A DNA stretch of 40,310 bases from Methylococcaceae bacterium (GTDB lineage Bacteria; Pseudomonadota; Gammaproteobacteria; Methylococcales; Methylomonadaceae). The stretch spans positions 1-40,310 of the forward strand of contig JAJRDU010000064.1 in the NCBI GenBank assembly GCA_028748685.1. Reading direction: 5' to 3'. Under the pieces are notes generated by a model. The model was not told where the DNA came from. It ran no database searches and worked only from the letters and a program-made list of their open reading frames with translations. The position numbers were made by a program, and so were the translations under genes. Shown piece by piece: positions 27,001 to 33,687 of the stretch (its first letter is position 1; the number at the start of each line of letters is the position of its first letter).

Positions 27001-28279
27001 GCAAGGGCTGGCTTTGTTGGTCGAGAGGGCTCCAGGCGGTCCTGCCCTGATCGTTGCCCCGACCTCGGTGTGCATGAACTGGGAAAACGAAGCCCGCCGT
27101 TTCGCGCCGACCCTGAATCCAGTCGTGCTGGGAACCAGCGACCGCCAGCGCCTGATGGATAATCTGGCGCCCTTCGACCTGTTGATTTGCAGCTACGGCT
27201 TGCTGCAACAGGAGCAGGTGGCCGAAATGCTGGCGCAAATCCGTTTCCAGACCGTGATTTTGGACGAGGCGCAAGCCATCAAGAACATCGCCACCCGCCG
27301 TTCGCGGGGCGCGATGAATTTGCAGGCCGAGTTTAAAGTGATCATGACCGGCACGCCCCTGGAAAATCATCTGAGTGAATTGTGGAATTTGTTCCGTTTC
27401 ATCAACCCCGGCTTGCTGGGCTCGCTGGAACAGTTTAACCGGCGTTTCGTCGGACCGATAGAGCGGGATAGGAGCGCGGAGGCGCGCTATCGCTTGAAAA
27501 AGCTGATCCAGCCCTTCATCCTGCGCCGCACCAAGACCCAGGTGCTCCAGGAACTGCCGCCGCGCACCGAAATCCCGATTTATGTGGAACTCAGCGCCGA
27601 GGAAATGGCGTTTTACGAAGCCTTGCGCCGAGAAAGCCTAGCGATATTGACCACTGCCAACGTTCAGCCGGGGCAGAAACAGTTGCAGATACTGGCGGCG
27701 ATCACCAAGCTGAGGCGCAGTTGCTGCAATACCCGGTTGGCCAACGCCGACGTGGTTTTGCCCAGCAGCAAGCTGGCGGCCTTCGGCGAAATCGTCGATG
27801 AGTTGCTGGATAACAAACACAAGGCGCTGGTGTTCAGCCAGTTCGTGGATCATCTGCAGCTGATCAAGGACTACGTCGAGCGGCGCGGGATCGCCTATCA
27901 ATATCTGGATGGCGGCACGCCCGCCAAGGAGCGTCAGAAAAGGGTCGACGCCTTTCAGCGCGGCGAGGGCGAGTTGTTCCTGATCAGCCTAAAGGCCGGC
28001 GGCGTCGGTCTGAATCTGACGGCGGCCGATTACGTGATCCACATGGACCCCTGGTGGAATCCGGCGGTGGAAGATCAGGCTTCGGATCGTGCTCACCGCA
28101 TGGGCCAGCAACGCCCCGTGACGATATACCGGTTGGTCGCCAAGCAGACTATAGAGGAAAAGATCGTCGCCTTGCATAGCCATAAGCGCGATTTAGCCGA
28201 CAGCCTGCTGGAAGGTGCCGACATCAGCGGCAAAATGTCTGCGGACGATTTGTTGGGCTTGATGAAGGCGGATGTTTGA
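24059..28279 (+). CDS. SNF2-family DEAD/DEAH-like ATPase/helicase
   Basis: From the ATG at 24059 the protein has 1406 residues. The C-terminal third is a SNF2 motor: YQLDGYRWLARLAQWGVGAC near residue 955, Walker A DDMGLGKTVQ near 975, Walker B variant LDEAQAIKN near 1070, MTGTPLENHLSELWNL, and the second RecA lobe with SLKAGGVGLNLTAADYVIHM, DPWWNPAVEDQASDRAHRMGQ near 1340. The first 940 residues are a poorly conserved alpha-helical and beta region containing TPR-like segments (AVSEYEKALALLRKLAG). Such enzymes translocate on duplex DNA and remodel protein-DNA complexes; the target is unknown. The earlier track start lies within the mtkB terminator. Confidence 0.92.
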   Translation: MQASQRATYLDAYHSLPAELQMLVNLLAVYYGYCSLTNIAKCLAGLGIKEGNRVLKPETVKARLRPLIAAGLLEENARPGGTRCARTLAETITRQLVSDKEFEAYAVLVLQLNPPGSGYYRYNSADDCIREARIHFHRRDYPKTQECLEAGRRYPGHLPDAVDLYLSWFLNPVDVGWFRQNHPLILREMAAYACLHQLTYLYRAPDLDAFFEQQLEDGESRNDPLFTRLFLELMLLRGEWEEVSALIVDAEEPELLAIAAMLTFLRGDYAEAVSEYEKALALLRKLAGQRTAYFHGLAGVFYPLAILKANDAKTRTKLAALLNQAIKAGTDWNGIYHCLVLFQQFLQGDLSVRDQLLFWTPAFRVVSGFRESGAPDSVLTMPMLQPALLLMIKFWVKADFASKIDPVDQQLYTYLLNNGYRWPAAEMAKIFISLQPAKAAQWDSRFFDGGRAALADLFVSRADWEVALDALLNLPVGEHKTEIVGQAEKPTRLAWLLSFDDTHDYIKAEPREQKLQAKGGWSKGRAVALKRLAQERDSFDYLSEQDQKLCSHIKEYRDSGWYGSGTYFEFDSGLPQALIGHPLLFWADAPEVRVEVVMGEAELRVKKVEGGDKIKISLEPAPIYEQKFHVLKETPTRLRVVAFTSDHHKIYSVLGRGLEVPASAQERVLQTLTSISGLLTVHSDIGGSSSTAEQVQADAAPRIHLLPHGEGLRVALLVRPFADGGAYFQPGQGGESVLAEVDGRRVQTRRDLNREKQLAAAVIDACLALRDAERDSAGDWLLDDPEQCLELLLQLQALPEGQTMLEWPEGVRFKVLGQTAGSGLSMRIMRDNDWFALQGELTIDEDNVVEIQQLLGLLDKRQGRFLQLKDGQFIALTDEFRRRLEDLKAYADLSGKKVRVNPLAALTLEDWRDEAGFKADKHWQAHIQRLQHARDYQPQLPSTLQAELRDYQLDGYRWLARLAQWGVGACLADDMGLGKTVQGLALLVERAPGGPALIVAPTSVCMNWENEARRFAPTLNPVVLGTSDRQRLMDNLAPFDLLICSYGLLQQEQVAEMLAQIRFQTVILDEAQAIKNIATRRSRGAMNLQAEFKVIMTGTPLENHLSELWNLFRFINPGLLGSLEQFNRRFVGPIERDRSAEARYRLKKLIQPFILRRTKTQVLQELPPRTEIPIYVELSAEEMAFYEALRRESLAILTTANVQPGQKQLQILAAITKLRRSCCNTRLANADVVLPSSKLAAFGEIVDELLDNKHKALVFSQFVDHLQLIKDYVERRGIAYQYLDGGTPAKERQKRVDAFQRGEGELFLISLKAGGVGLNLTAADYVIHMDPWWNPAVEDQASDRAHRMGQQRPVTIYRLVAKQTIEEKIVALHSHKRDLADSLLEGADISGKMSADDLLGLMKADV

Positions 28280-28281
28280 GC

Positions 28282-28311
28282 GATTGCCGACTTACGATGA
28301 GAGCGGCAATC
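28282..28311. terminator. hairpin between convergent SNF2 and DUF1640 genes
   Basis: GATTGCCG and CGGCAATC pair perfectly over a 14-base loop, just after the SNF2 stop. There is no T-tract on the plus side. Possible weak bidirectional terminator. Confidence 0.35.
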
Positions 28312-28330
28312 AGTGTCTGATCGGTATGGA

Positions 28331-28693
28331 TCAGATCAAATGCGCGACTTTCAACAATACGCCGATAATCAGCGTGGTTTGTAAAAAGCCGGCGCCGATA
28401 ATCCAACGGGTTAAATCGGCTTTGCATTCCGCGATGCGTTGATTGGTTTCCGCAATGCGTTGATAGGTTTCGGCTTTGAGTAACTCTATTTTGTGTTCCA
28501 GTGCCGTTTCCATTTCTTTCAGGTCGCGCTTGGTGGCCGCCTCGTCGAAATGGTATTCGTGCTTGGCTTGCTCCAGCGTGTTGCCTGTGGCGGTGCGCTG
28601 TAGTTCGGTAATGACTTGAGCTTGTTCTTCCGAAAAGCCTACGGATTTGAGGCGGTTGGCAAATTCCAGGGTATCAAAAGGGATGGCGTTCAT
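28331..28693 (-). CDS. DUF1640 coiled-coil membrane protein
   Basis: The 120-residue protein starts IPFDTLEFANRLKSVGFSEEQA, continues with a long amphipathic coiled coil (residues 45-92: AATKRDLKEMETALEHKIELLKAE, then QRIAETNQRIAECKADLTRW) and ends in one transmembrane helix (IIGAGFLQTTLIIGVLLKV). This matches DUF1640, the bacterial relatives of mitochondrial CCDC90/MCUR1-type proteins. It would be a tail-anchored inner-membrane protein. The role in bacteria is unknown. GAGG lies eight bases before the ATG. It is convergent with the SNF2 gene. Confidence 0.85.
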   Translation of the reverse strand: MNAIPFDTLEFANRLKSVGFSEEQAQVITELQRTATGNTLEQAKHEYHFDEAATKRDLKEMETALEHKIELLKAETYQRIAETNQRIAECKADLTRWIIGAGFLQTTLIIGVLLKVAHLI

Positions 28694-29008
28694 AGTCGGG
28701 CCTCATGGAATCTTTATAAGGCTTATTCTACAGCAAGAGCCCGATTAGCCGCCACGGTTAGCCTGTATTTCGCGCGATGTGGAGAGATTTTGTATCGCCA
28801 CGTGTCAAAGTTTAGTCAATAGTGCAATATTGGAACGCACTGTTGATCCGGTTTACAATTGGGCTAGAAGTTCATGGTAACTTGGAAGGCTTTGCTCACG
28901 GTAAAGTTTGCCGGTTGAATGAGGCTCATTTTTTATGGTGTCGGCGGCCTTTGTTTTATCTAACGTCGATTTTCTTGATTCGATTCATTGTTCCAGAGCC
29001 TTTAAGCC
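28694..29008. other. intergenic region, no gene seen
   Basis: About 315 bases between divergent DUF1640 and HD-GYP genes. The track ORF at 28822-29028 has no recognisable domain. The region presumably holds both promoters. Confidence 0.45.
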
Positions 29009-30232
29009 ATGAACTTGCAGCATGTTGATATACATAACGCCATTACCGCATTAAGTTGCGCGCTGGATTTCGTGGGAGTCGACGAAGTCAGGCACGGTAA
29101 ACGGGTGGCGTTCATGGCTCGGGCTATCGCTGAACGCCTAGGCTGGCCGGAGACAGAATGCTTATCCATCCTCTATGGTGGAATGTTGCATGATTGCGGA
29201 GTTTCCAGAATTCATGAACACCGTCGTCTTACCGAAACGCTGGAGTGGGACGGTGCCGAAGACCATTGCCTCCGTGGTGCCGATTATTTATCAGCCTGTC
29301 TGCCGTTGGCTCATCTGGCGGCCGAGATTCGCTATCACCACACCCGCTGGATAAAACTGCTCGAATTGCCGGTCGAGCAGCGCGTTCGCTTGCGTGCTAA
29401 TTTATTGTTTTTGGCGGATCGCATCGATGTGTTACAGGCGCCTTTCCTGAATAGTGGAGCTATCCTGACGGAATATCAGGGGATTATTGCGCGTATCAAG
29501 ACGCTGTCCGGCACACTGTTTGCGCCGGAACTGGTGGAGGCCTTTGCCGAAATCGCCGATGTCGAAGCTTTTTGGTTGGCCATGGAGCCTGAATATCTGG
29601 ATGAGGATTTGCGCGATATAGGCAGCCAAATACCAACGGCGATGCTCGATATTTCAGCGCTCAAGGAATTGGCGCGCTTATTTTCCAGGGTTGTGGACGC
29701 CAAAACCCCGTATACCGATGAACATTCGCAAAGAGTGGCGCAAATTTCTCGGCAATTGGCGGCGGACTTTGGCCTTGAAAATTACGATCTGGAGCAGGTT
29801 GAAATCGCCGGCTTGTTGCATGACATCGGCAAGTTACGGGTATCGGAAGACATTATCGAAAAACCGGGAGGTCTCACGCCGACGGAACGGGCCACCATGC
29901 ACCGGCATAGCTATGATACCTTTCGCATCCTGCAGCGGGTGTTCAGCGATTCCAAGATCCCAATCTGGGCTGGATTTCACCATGAAACCTTGAACGGCGA
30001 AGGTTATCCTTTTAAATCCAGCCACAAGGAATTGGATTTGGAATGCCGCATCATTGCCGTCGCCGATATTTTCCAAGCATTGGCGCAGGAGAGGCCTTAC
30101 CGCCATACCATGAGTCTTCAGTATATTCTCGACAATATGCAGTCGCGGGTTGCGGCAGGTCAACTTGATGCGGCAGTGGTTGCTAAATTGACCGAAAATG
30201 CCGAACGCTATTATCGGCTGGCGGTGGCTTGA
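29009..30232 (+). CDS. tandem HD / HD-GYP phosphohydrolase
   Basis: The 407-residue cytosolic protein has two HD domains. The N-terminal one (about 20-145) has H29, H61-D62 in LHDCG, HHTRW at 110-114 and LADRID, but lacks the GYP signature. The C-terminal one (about 225-400) is a full HD-GYP: DEHS at H239, LLHDIGK at 271-275, HHETLNGEGYP at 324-334 and AVADIFQAL. The second domain is likely to hydrolyse cyclic-di-GMP. No sensory or membrane domain is visible, so input may come through the first HD unit. The two small secreted proteins follow on the same strand. Confidence 0.92.
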   Translation: MNLQHVDIHNAITALSCALDFVGVDEVRHGKRVAFMARAIAERLGWPETECLSILYGGMLHDCGVSRIHEHRRLTETLEWDGAEDHCLRGADYLSACLPLAHLAAEIRYHHTRWIKLLELPVEQRVRLRANLLFLADRIDVLQAPFLNSGAILTEYQGIIARIKTLSGTLFAPELVEAFAEIADVEAFWLAMEPEYLDEDLRDIGSQIPTAMLDISALKELARLFSRVVDAKTPYTDEHSQRVAQISRQLAADFGLENYDLEQVEIAGLLHDIGKLRVSEDIIEKPGGLTPTERATMHRHSYDTFRILQRVFSDSKIPIWAGFHHETLNGEGYPFKSSHKELDLECRIIAVADIFQALAQERPYRHTMSLQYILDNMQSRVAAGQLDAAVVAKLTENAERYYRLAVA

Positions 30233-30257
30233 TACCTTAACTTTTTGGAGAAAGACA

Positions 30258-30650
30258 ATGAAAAAAACAATCGGATTTGGTCTTTTAATATTACCCTTGA
30301 TTGCCAGCGCGCAAAATTATGGCGGCATGGATGAAGCGGCGATGCAAAAGATGATGGAGCAAGCGCAGGGCATGCAGACTTGCATGGAAAATATAGACCA
30401 GGCGGAAATGGAGGCCTTTCAACAACGCGCCGAGCAAATGGACGCCGACGTTAAGGCATTGTGCGCCGCCGGTAAACGTGATGCCGCCAATGCGCGAGCG
30501 GTTAGCTTCGGCCGCGAAGCAGCGTCCAGCAAAGTCATGCAGCAAATGAAAAAATGCGGCGAAGGTATGCAGCAGATGCTGCCGAAGACTGCTACGACGG
30601 CCACGGAACACTCCGGTGCATCTGCGCGGCATATTTGCGACGATAATTAG
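30258..30650 (+). CDS. small secreted protein of unknown function, methionine/glutamine-rich
   Basis: From the ATG at 30258, which has GGAG upstream, the protein has 130 residues: a signal peptide MKKTIGFGLLILPLIASA and a helical mature part rich in Met, Gln and Ala (MDEAAMQKMMEQAQGMQ). Four cysteines (QTCMEN, ALCAAG, KKCGEG, HICDDN) suggest two periplasmic disulfides. I do not recognise the family. The 26-base gap to the HD-GYP stop suggests cotranscription. The earlier track start would bury the signal peptide. Confidence 0.75.
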   Translation: MKKTIGFGLLILPLIASAQNYGGMDEAAMQKMMEQAQGMQTCMENIDQAEMEAFQQRAEQMDADVKALCAAGKRDAANARAVSFGREAASSKVMQQMKKCGEGMQQMLPKTATTATEHSGASARHICDDN

Positions 30651-30711
30651 TTTTCGTACAAAATCGGTATTTCCATCTATCATTTCCGTAAAGATACACT
30701 GGAGCGCACAC

Positions 30712-31059
30712 ATGAAACTGCCTGGTTTGTTAGTCGCCGTCTTAATGGTTTATGTCTCGAATCCGGTGAGTGCAGGGACGCTGGTGAACGGCAATTGGGC
30801 GCCGGCTGGTTGCGGCGTCAAGCCCGAAGCGCCAGTGATCGATGACAAGGATGTCGACGCCTACAATAAAAGCGTGGCGGCCATTAATGATTGGCAGCAA
30901 AAAGCCAGAACCTATTACGAATGTTTGATCAAGGAAGCCAACGCTGATAATTCCGCGATTGCCGACACCGCCAACCGCGAGCAAGCCGGTTATCGGGAGT
31001 CCGTTGAAAAAGTCGGCGCGGCTGTCGATGCGGCGAAGAAGAAGTTGGATAGCAAATGA
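30712..31059 (+). CDS. small secreted protein of unknown function
   Basis: From ATG 30712 (GGAG at seven-base spacing) the protein has 115 residues with signal peptide MKLPGLLVAVLMVYVSNPVSA. The mature part holds two cysteines (GCGVKP, YECLIKEAN) and a helical charged tail ending AAKKKLDSK. The paired positions suggest a single disulfide. No family is recognised. It follows the previous secreted protein by 61 bases on the same strand, and a strong hairpin follows it. Confidence 0.75.
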   Translation: MKLPGLLVAVLMVYVSNPVSAGTLVNGNWAPAGCGVKPEAPVIDDKDVDAYNKSVAAINDWQQKARTYYECLIKEANADNSAIADTANREQAGYRESVEKVGAAVDAAKKKLDSK

Positions 31060-31067
31060 TGTTGGTC

Positions 31068-31103
31068 GCGGACCGGGTTGGCTCTATCGGGCTAACCCGG
31101 CCG
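31068..31103. terminator. hairpin between convergent secreted-protein gene and peroxiredoxin gene
   Basis: CCGGGTTGGC pairs with GCTAACCCGG (one G-T pair) and the stem extends through GCGG/CCGC with one bulged base. The GC-rich stem lies between convergent stop codons. T-tracts are weak, so it may be a bidirectional transcription barrier of moderate strength. Confidence 0.5.
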
Positions 31104-31109
31104 CTATTC

Positions 31110-31589
31110 TTAAGCGTTTAGAGCTTTAACCAGTTCCAATACTGCTTGGGCATGTCCCTCGGGATTGACGCCGTATTGGGCTTCTTCCAGTATCCCTTGC
31201 TTGTTGATGATAAAGGTCGAACGCACGATTTTCCATTTCTTGACACCGTCCTTTTCCACTTCCTGCCAGACGCCGTAGCTCTCGCACAATTCGCCCGAGG
31301 TGTCGGCCAGGAGTTGCACATCCAGGCCGTACTTGTCGATAAAAGCGCGATGGCTTGCGCAATCGTCCTTGCTGACGCCGATAATCACGGTGTTCTCAGC
31401 GGCAAATTCCTTGGCCAGGGCGGTAAAGTCATTGGCTTCTATGGTGCAGCCCGGCGTATCGTCCTTGGGATAAAAATACAATACCACATTTTTTTCGCCT
31501 TTGTAATCGGACAAATACAGCAACTGGTTATGCTGGTTGACGGCTCTGAAAAAAGGCGCTTCCTGATTTTTTTCTAATAATTTTGACAT
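31110..31589 (-). CDS. cytosolic peroxiredoxin, Bcp/PrxQ family
   Basis: From the ATG at 31589, with AGAGGAGA upstream, the protein has 159 residues and no signal peptide; the 195-codon track ORF starts too early. The peroxidatic cysteine is C48 in DTPGCTIEAN. The position five residues later, which is the resolving cysteine in Bcp, is N53. Other cysteines are C77 and C102. It is therefore a one-cysteine enzyme or uses a different resolving residue. It reduces hydroperoxides with thiol donors. It is convergent with the secreted-protein genes. Confidence 0.9.
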   Translation of the reverse strand: MSKLLEKNQEAPFFRAVNQHNQLLYLSDYKGEKNVVLYFYPKDDTPGCTIEANDFTALAKEFAAENTVIIGVSKDDCASHRAFIDKYGLDVQLLADTSGELCESYGVWQEVEKDGVKKWKIVRSTFIINKQGILEEAQYGVNPEGHAQAVLELVKALNA

Positions 31590-31752
31590 GGGATTCTCCT
31601 CTTGATTTGCCAGAAAACAGCCGCCTATTGGTGCCGGCCGGCTGACAGTGTTTGGCGGCACTGTGCTTTCGACGACGGTCCGTCGTTGAAACAATAGGGC
31701 TTTCGGTTAGTCGCTCGGCCAAAAGCCAATAATCAGGATTGACTAGCACAAG

Positions 31753-31859
31753 TTATACCTTTCGCACATCAAATTTCGGCGCACTAACTCCCTCGCCCTT
31801 AGGGAGAGGGCTGAGGTGAGGGCGTCAACAAAACGAAATTTGATGTGCGATGACTATAA
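31753..31859. mobile_element. MITE-like inverted-repeat element
   Basis: A 17-bp perfect inverted repeat, TCGCACATCAAATTTCG at 31762-31778 and its complement at 31834-31850, is flanked by further inverted TTATA/TATAA ends. The interior holds CTCCCTCGCCCTTAGGGAG, a motif resembling dispersed repeats in gammaproteobacteria. No ORF is present. It would form a long hairpin downstream of rpiA. Assignment to a mobile class is inference. Confidence 0.6.
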
Positions 31860-31880
31860 TTCCGAGGTATCGTCCCCGCT

Positions 31881-32558
31881 TTAGGCCCATTCCTCGTCCA
31901 CTTGTCCGTCATGGCCGCAAAATACCGCGCGGGTCAGACCGCTGAAAATGCCGTGTTCGACGATGCCCGGAATGGCGTTGAGCCGCTCGTTCAGGGTTTT
32001 GCCGTCGATGTTCGATTCAAACACCACATCCAGCACCAGGCTGCCATGAGAGGTCACGGCCAGGCCGTCCTGGTTAGCGGTCTGCCGGAGCGTGCCGTGG
32101 CCGCCGATAGTTGCCACGCTACGTTGCACCAGTCGCCAGGCGAACGGCATCACCTCGATTGGAACCGGAAAATTCTGGCCGATGCGTTTGACGCGCTTGC
32201 TGGCATCGATCAACACCAGGAACGAGTCGCAGGCCTTGGCCAGCAGTTTTTCGCGCACCAGGTCATAACCCTGGCCTTTCAACAGCGTCATATCCGGAGC
32301 GACCTCGTCGGCGCCGTCGACATAGAGATCGAGGCGGTTGACATGCTCCATCGCCAACAGCGGCAAGCCCAGTTGTTGGGCCTTGATGGTGCTGACGACC
32401 GAACTCGCTACTGTCTGAATTCTCAAGCTATCCTCGGAACAGCGCCGGGCCAGTTCTTCGATAAAGTAATTGGCGGTGGAACCCGTGCCCAGCCCGACGA
32501 TCATGCCATTCTTAACGTGCTGGGCGGCGGAATAGGCAACGCGTTGTTTGTCGTTCAT
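31881..32558 (-). CDS. rpiA: ribose-5-phosphate isomerase A
   Basis: The 225-residue enzyme interconverts ribose 5-phosphate and ribulose 5-phosphate in the pentose phosphate pathway and, in type I methanotrophs, the ribulose monophosphate cycle. Phosphate-binding GLGTGSTANYF (22-32) and catalytic D81, D84 in DGADEV, K94 and E103 align exactly with E. coli numbering. The loop after K94 reads KGQGYDLVREK instead of the usual KGGGAALxREK, a visible substitution near the active site. AAGGAG lies eight bases before the ATG. It follows lpxD by 92 bases with a hairpin in between. Confidence 0.95.
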   Translation of the reverse strand: MNDKQRVAYSAAQHVKNGMIVGLGTGSTANYFIEELARRCSEDSLRIQTVASSVVSTIKAQQLGLPLLAMEHVNRLDLYVDGADEVAPDMTLLKGQGYDLVREKLLAKACDSFLVLIDASKRVKRIGQNFPVPIEVMPFAWRLVQRSVATIGGHGTLRQTANQDGLAVTSHGSLVLDVVFESNIDGKTLNERLNAIPGIVEHGIFSGLTRAVFCGHDGQVDEEWA

Positions 32559-32590
32559 GATCAGGCTCCTTGTTTTGGTTGGTGGGCAGA

Positions 32591-32638
32591 GGGGAGTAGA
32601 AAGTGGGACGTCAAAAACACTCTCACTCCCTACTCCCC
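32591..32638. repeat. imperfect inverted repeat between lpxD and rpiA
   Basis: GGGGAGTAG at 32591-32599 pairs with CTACTCCCC at 32630-32638; the stem continues inward with a few mismatches to about 18 pairs. It resembles dispersed GGGAGTAG-type repeats of gammaproteobacteria. It may also slow transcription out of lpxD. Confidence 0.5.
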
Positions 32639-32650
32639 ACTCTCTACTTT

Positions 32651-33679
32651 CTATTCCTCCAGGCTTTTGACCCGGCTTTCCAGTGCTTTGAATCGTTGCA
32701 ATAGCTCCGGCAACTTGGCTAATGCCGCAAGCTCCTTCCAGGCCACTTTCCTGTCCTTGGCCGGGCTGCCGAACACTTGCGTGCCGGGCGCCACATCCGC
32801 CGAGATACCGCTACGCGCCATCACTACCGCCCGCGCACCGATTTTCACATGGTCGGCGACGCCGGCGCTACCCGCCAGAATCGCGCCGTCCTCGATGGTG
32901 CAGGAGCCGGAGATGCCGGATTGGCCGCAGATGATCACGTTGCGGCCGACGATATTGTTATGGCCGAGCTGCACCAGATTGTCGATCTTGCTGCCGGCGC
33001 CGATGCGGGTGGCGCCCAGTGCACCACGGTCGATACAGGTGTTGGCGCCGATTTCCACGTGATCGGCGATCTCGACGTGGCCGACGTGGGGCACCTTGAT
33101 GTGTTGGTTATCGCGGAATTTGTAGCCGAAACCGTCGGCGCCGATGATAGCGCCGGCGTGGATGATCACGTCGTTCCCGATCACCGTGTGATCGTAGATC
33201 ACCACATTGGGATGTATCCGGCAATTTTTGCCGATCGCGACATGATTGCCGATGCGGACGCCGGCTTCGATGGTGCTGCTGTCGCCAACGCTGCTGTGTT
33301 GGCCGATGCTGGCGAACGGGCCGACATGCACATCGTAACCCAGTGTCGTGGTATCGGCCAATACCGCATGTTCTGAGACCTGGCGCTTGAATACCGGTTC
33401 CGGATGCAGCAGTTTCACGGCGTTCAGAAAGCTGATTTCCGGATCCTTGCAGATCAGCAGCGTCAATCCGTCGGGAATTTCGTCCTCGGCAAGCTGTTCG
33501 GAAATGAAGCAGGCCGAAGCCTTTGAGTCCTTGAGATATTTTTTGTATTTGCCATCGCTTAATACCGTCACCTGATGAGCATGGGCCGACATGATGTCGG
33601 CGGCCGAATTGACGGTCAGGGTGGCGTCGCCGCCTCTGGGTTGTGCGTCGCAATGGTGGGCAAGATCCGTGATTAACAT
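32651..33679 (-). CDS. lpxD: UDP-3-O-acylglucosamine N-acyltransferase (LpxD)
   Basis: The 342-residue enzyme adds the second hydroxyacyl chain in lipid A synthesis. The N-terminal uridine-binding domain (1-100) is followed by a left-handed beta-helix of hexapeptide repeats and a C-terminal helix (LPELLQRFKALESRVKSLEE). The catalytic histidine is H240 in KIDNLVQLGHNN, aligning with E. coli H239. AGGA precedes the start. It is not in the usual bamA-skp-lpxD-fabZ-lpxA context, so it may be a second copy. Confidence 0.93.
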   Translation of the reverse strand: MLITDLAHHCDAQPRGGDATLTVNSAADIMSAHAHQVTVLSDGKYKKYLKDSKASACFISEQLAEDEIPDGLTLLICKDPEISFLNAVKLLHPEPVFKRQVSEHAVLADTTTLGYDVHVGPFASIGQHSSVGDSSTIEAGVRIGNHVAIGKNCRIHPNVVIYDHTVIGNDVIIHAGAIIGADGFGYKFRDNQHIKVPHVGHVEIADHVEIGANTCIDRGALGATRIGAGSKIDNLVQLGHNNIVGRNVIICGQSGISGSCTIEDGAILAGSAGVADHVKIGARAVVMARSGISADVAPGTQVFGSPAKDRKVAWKELAALAKLPELLQRFKALESRVKSLEE

Positions 33680-33687
33680 GCTATTTC

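Noticed and set aside
26090-27370. 426-aa minus-strand ORF
   Set aside because: Lies wholly antisense to the SNF2 motor gene, low-complexity composition, no domain.
31902-33062. 386-aa plus-strand ORF
   Set aside because: Antisense to rpiA and lpxD, both with intact catalytic motifs; crosses the intergenic repeat.
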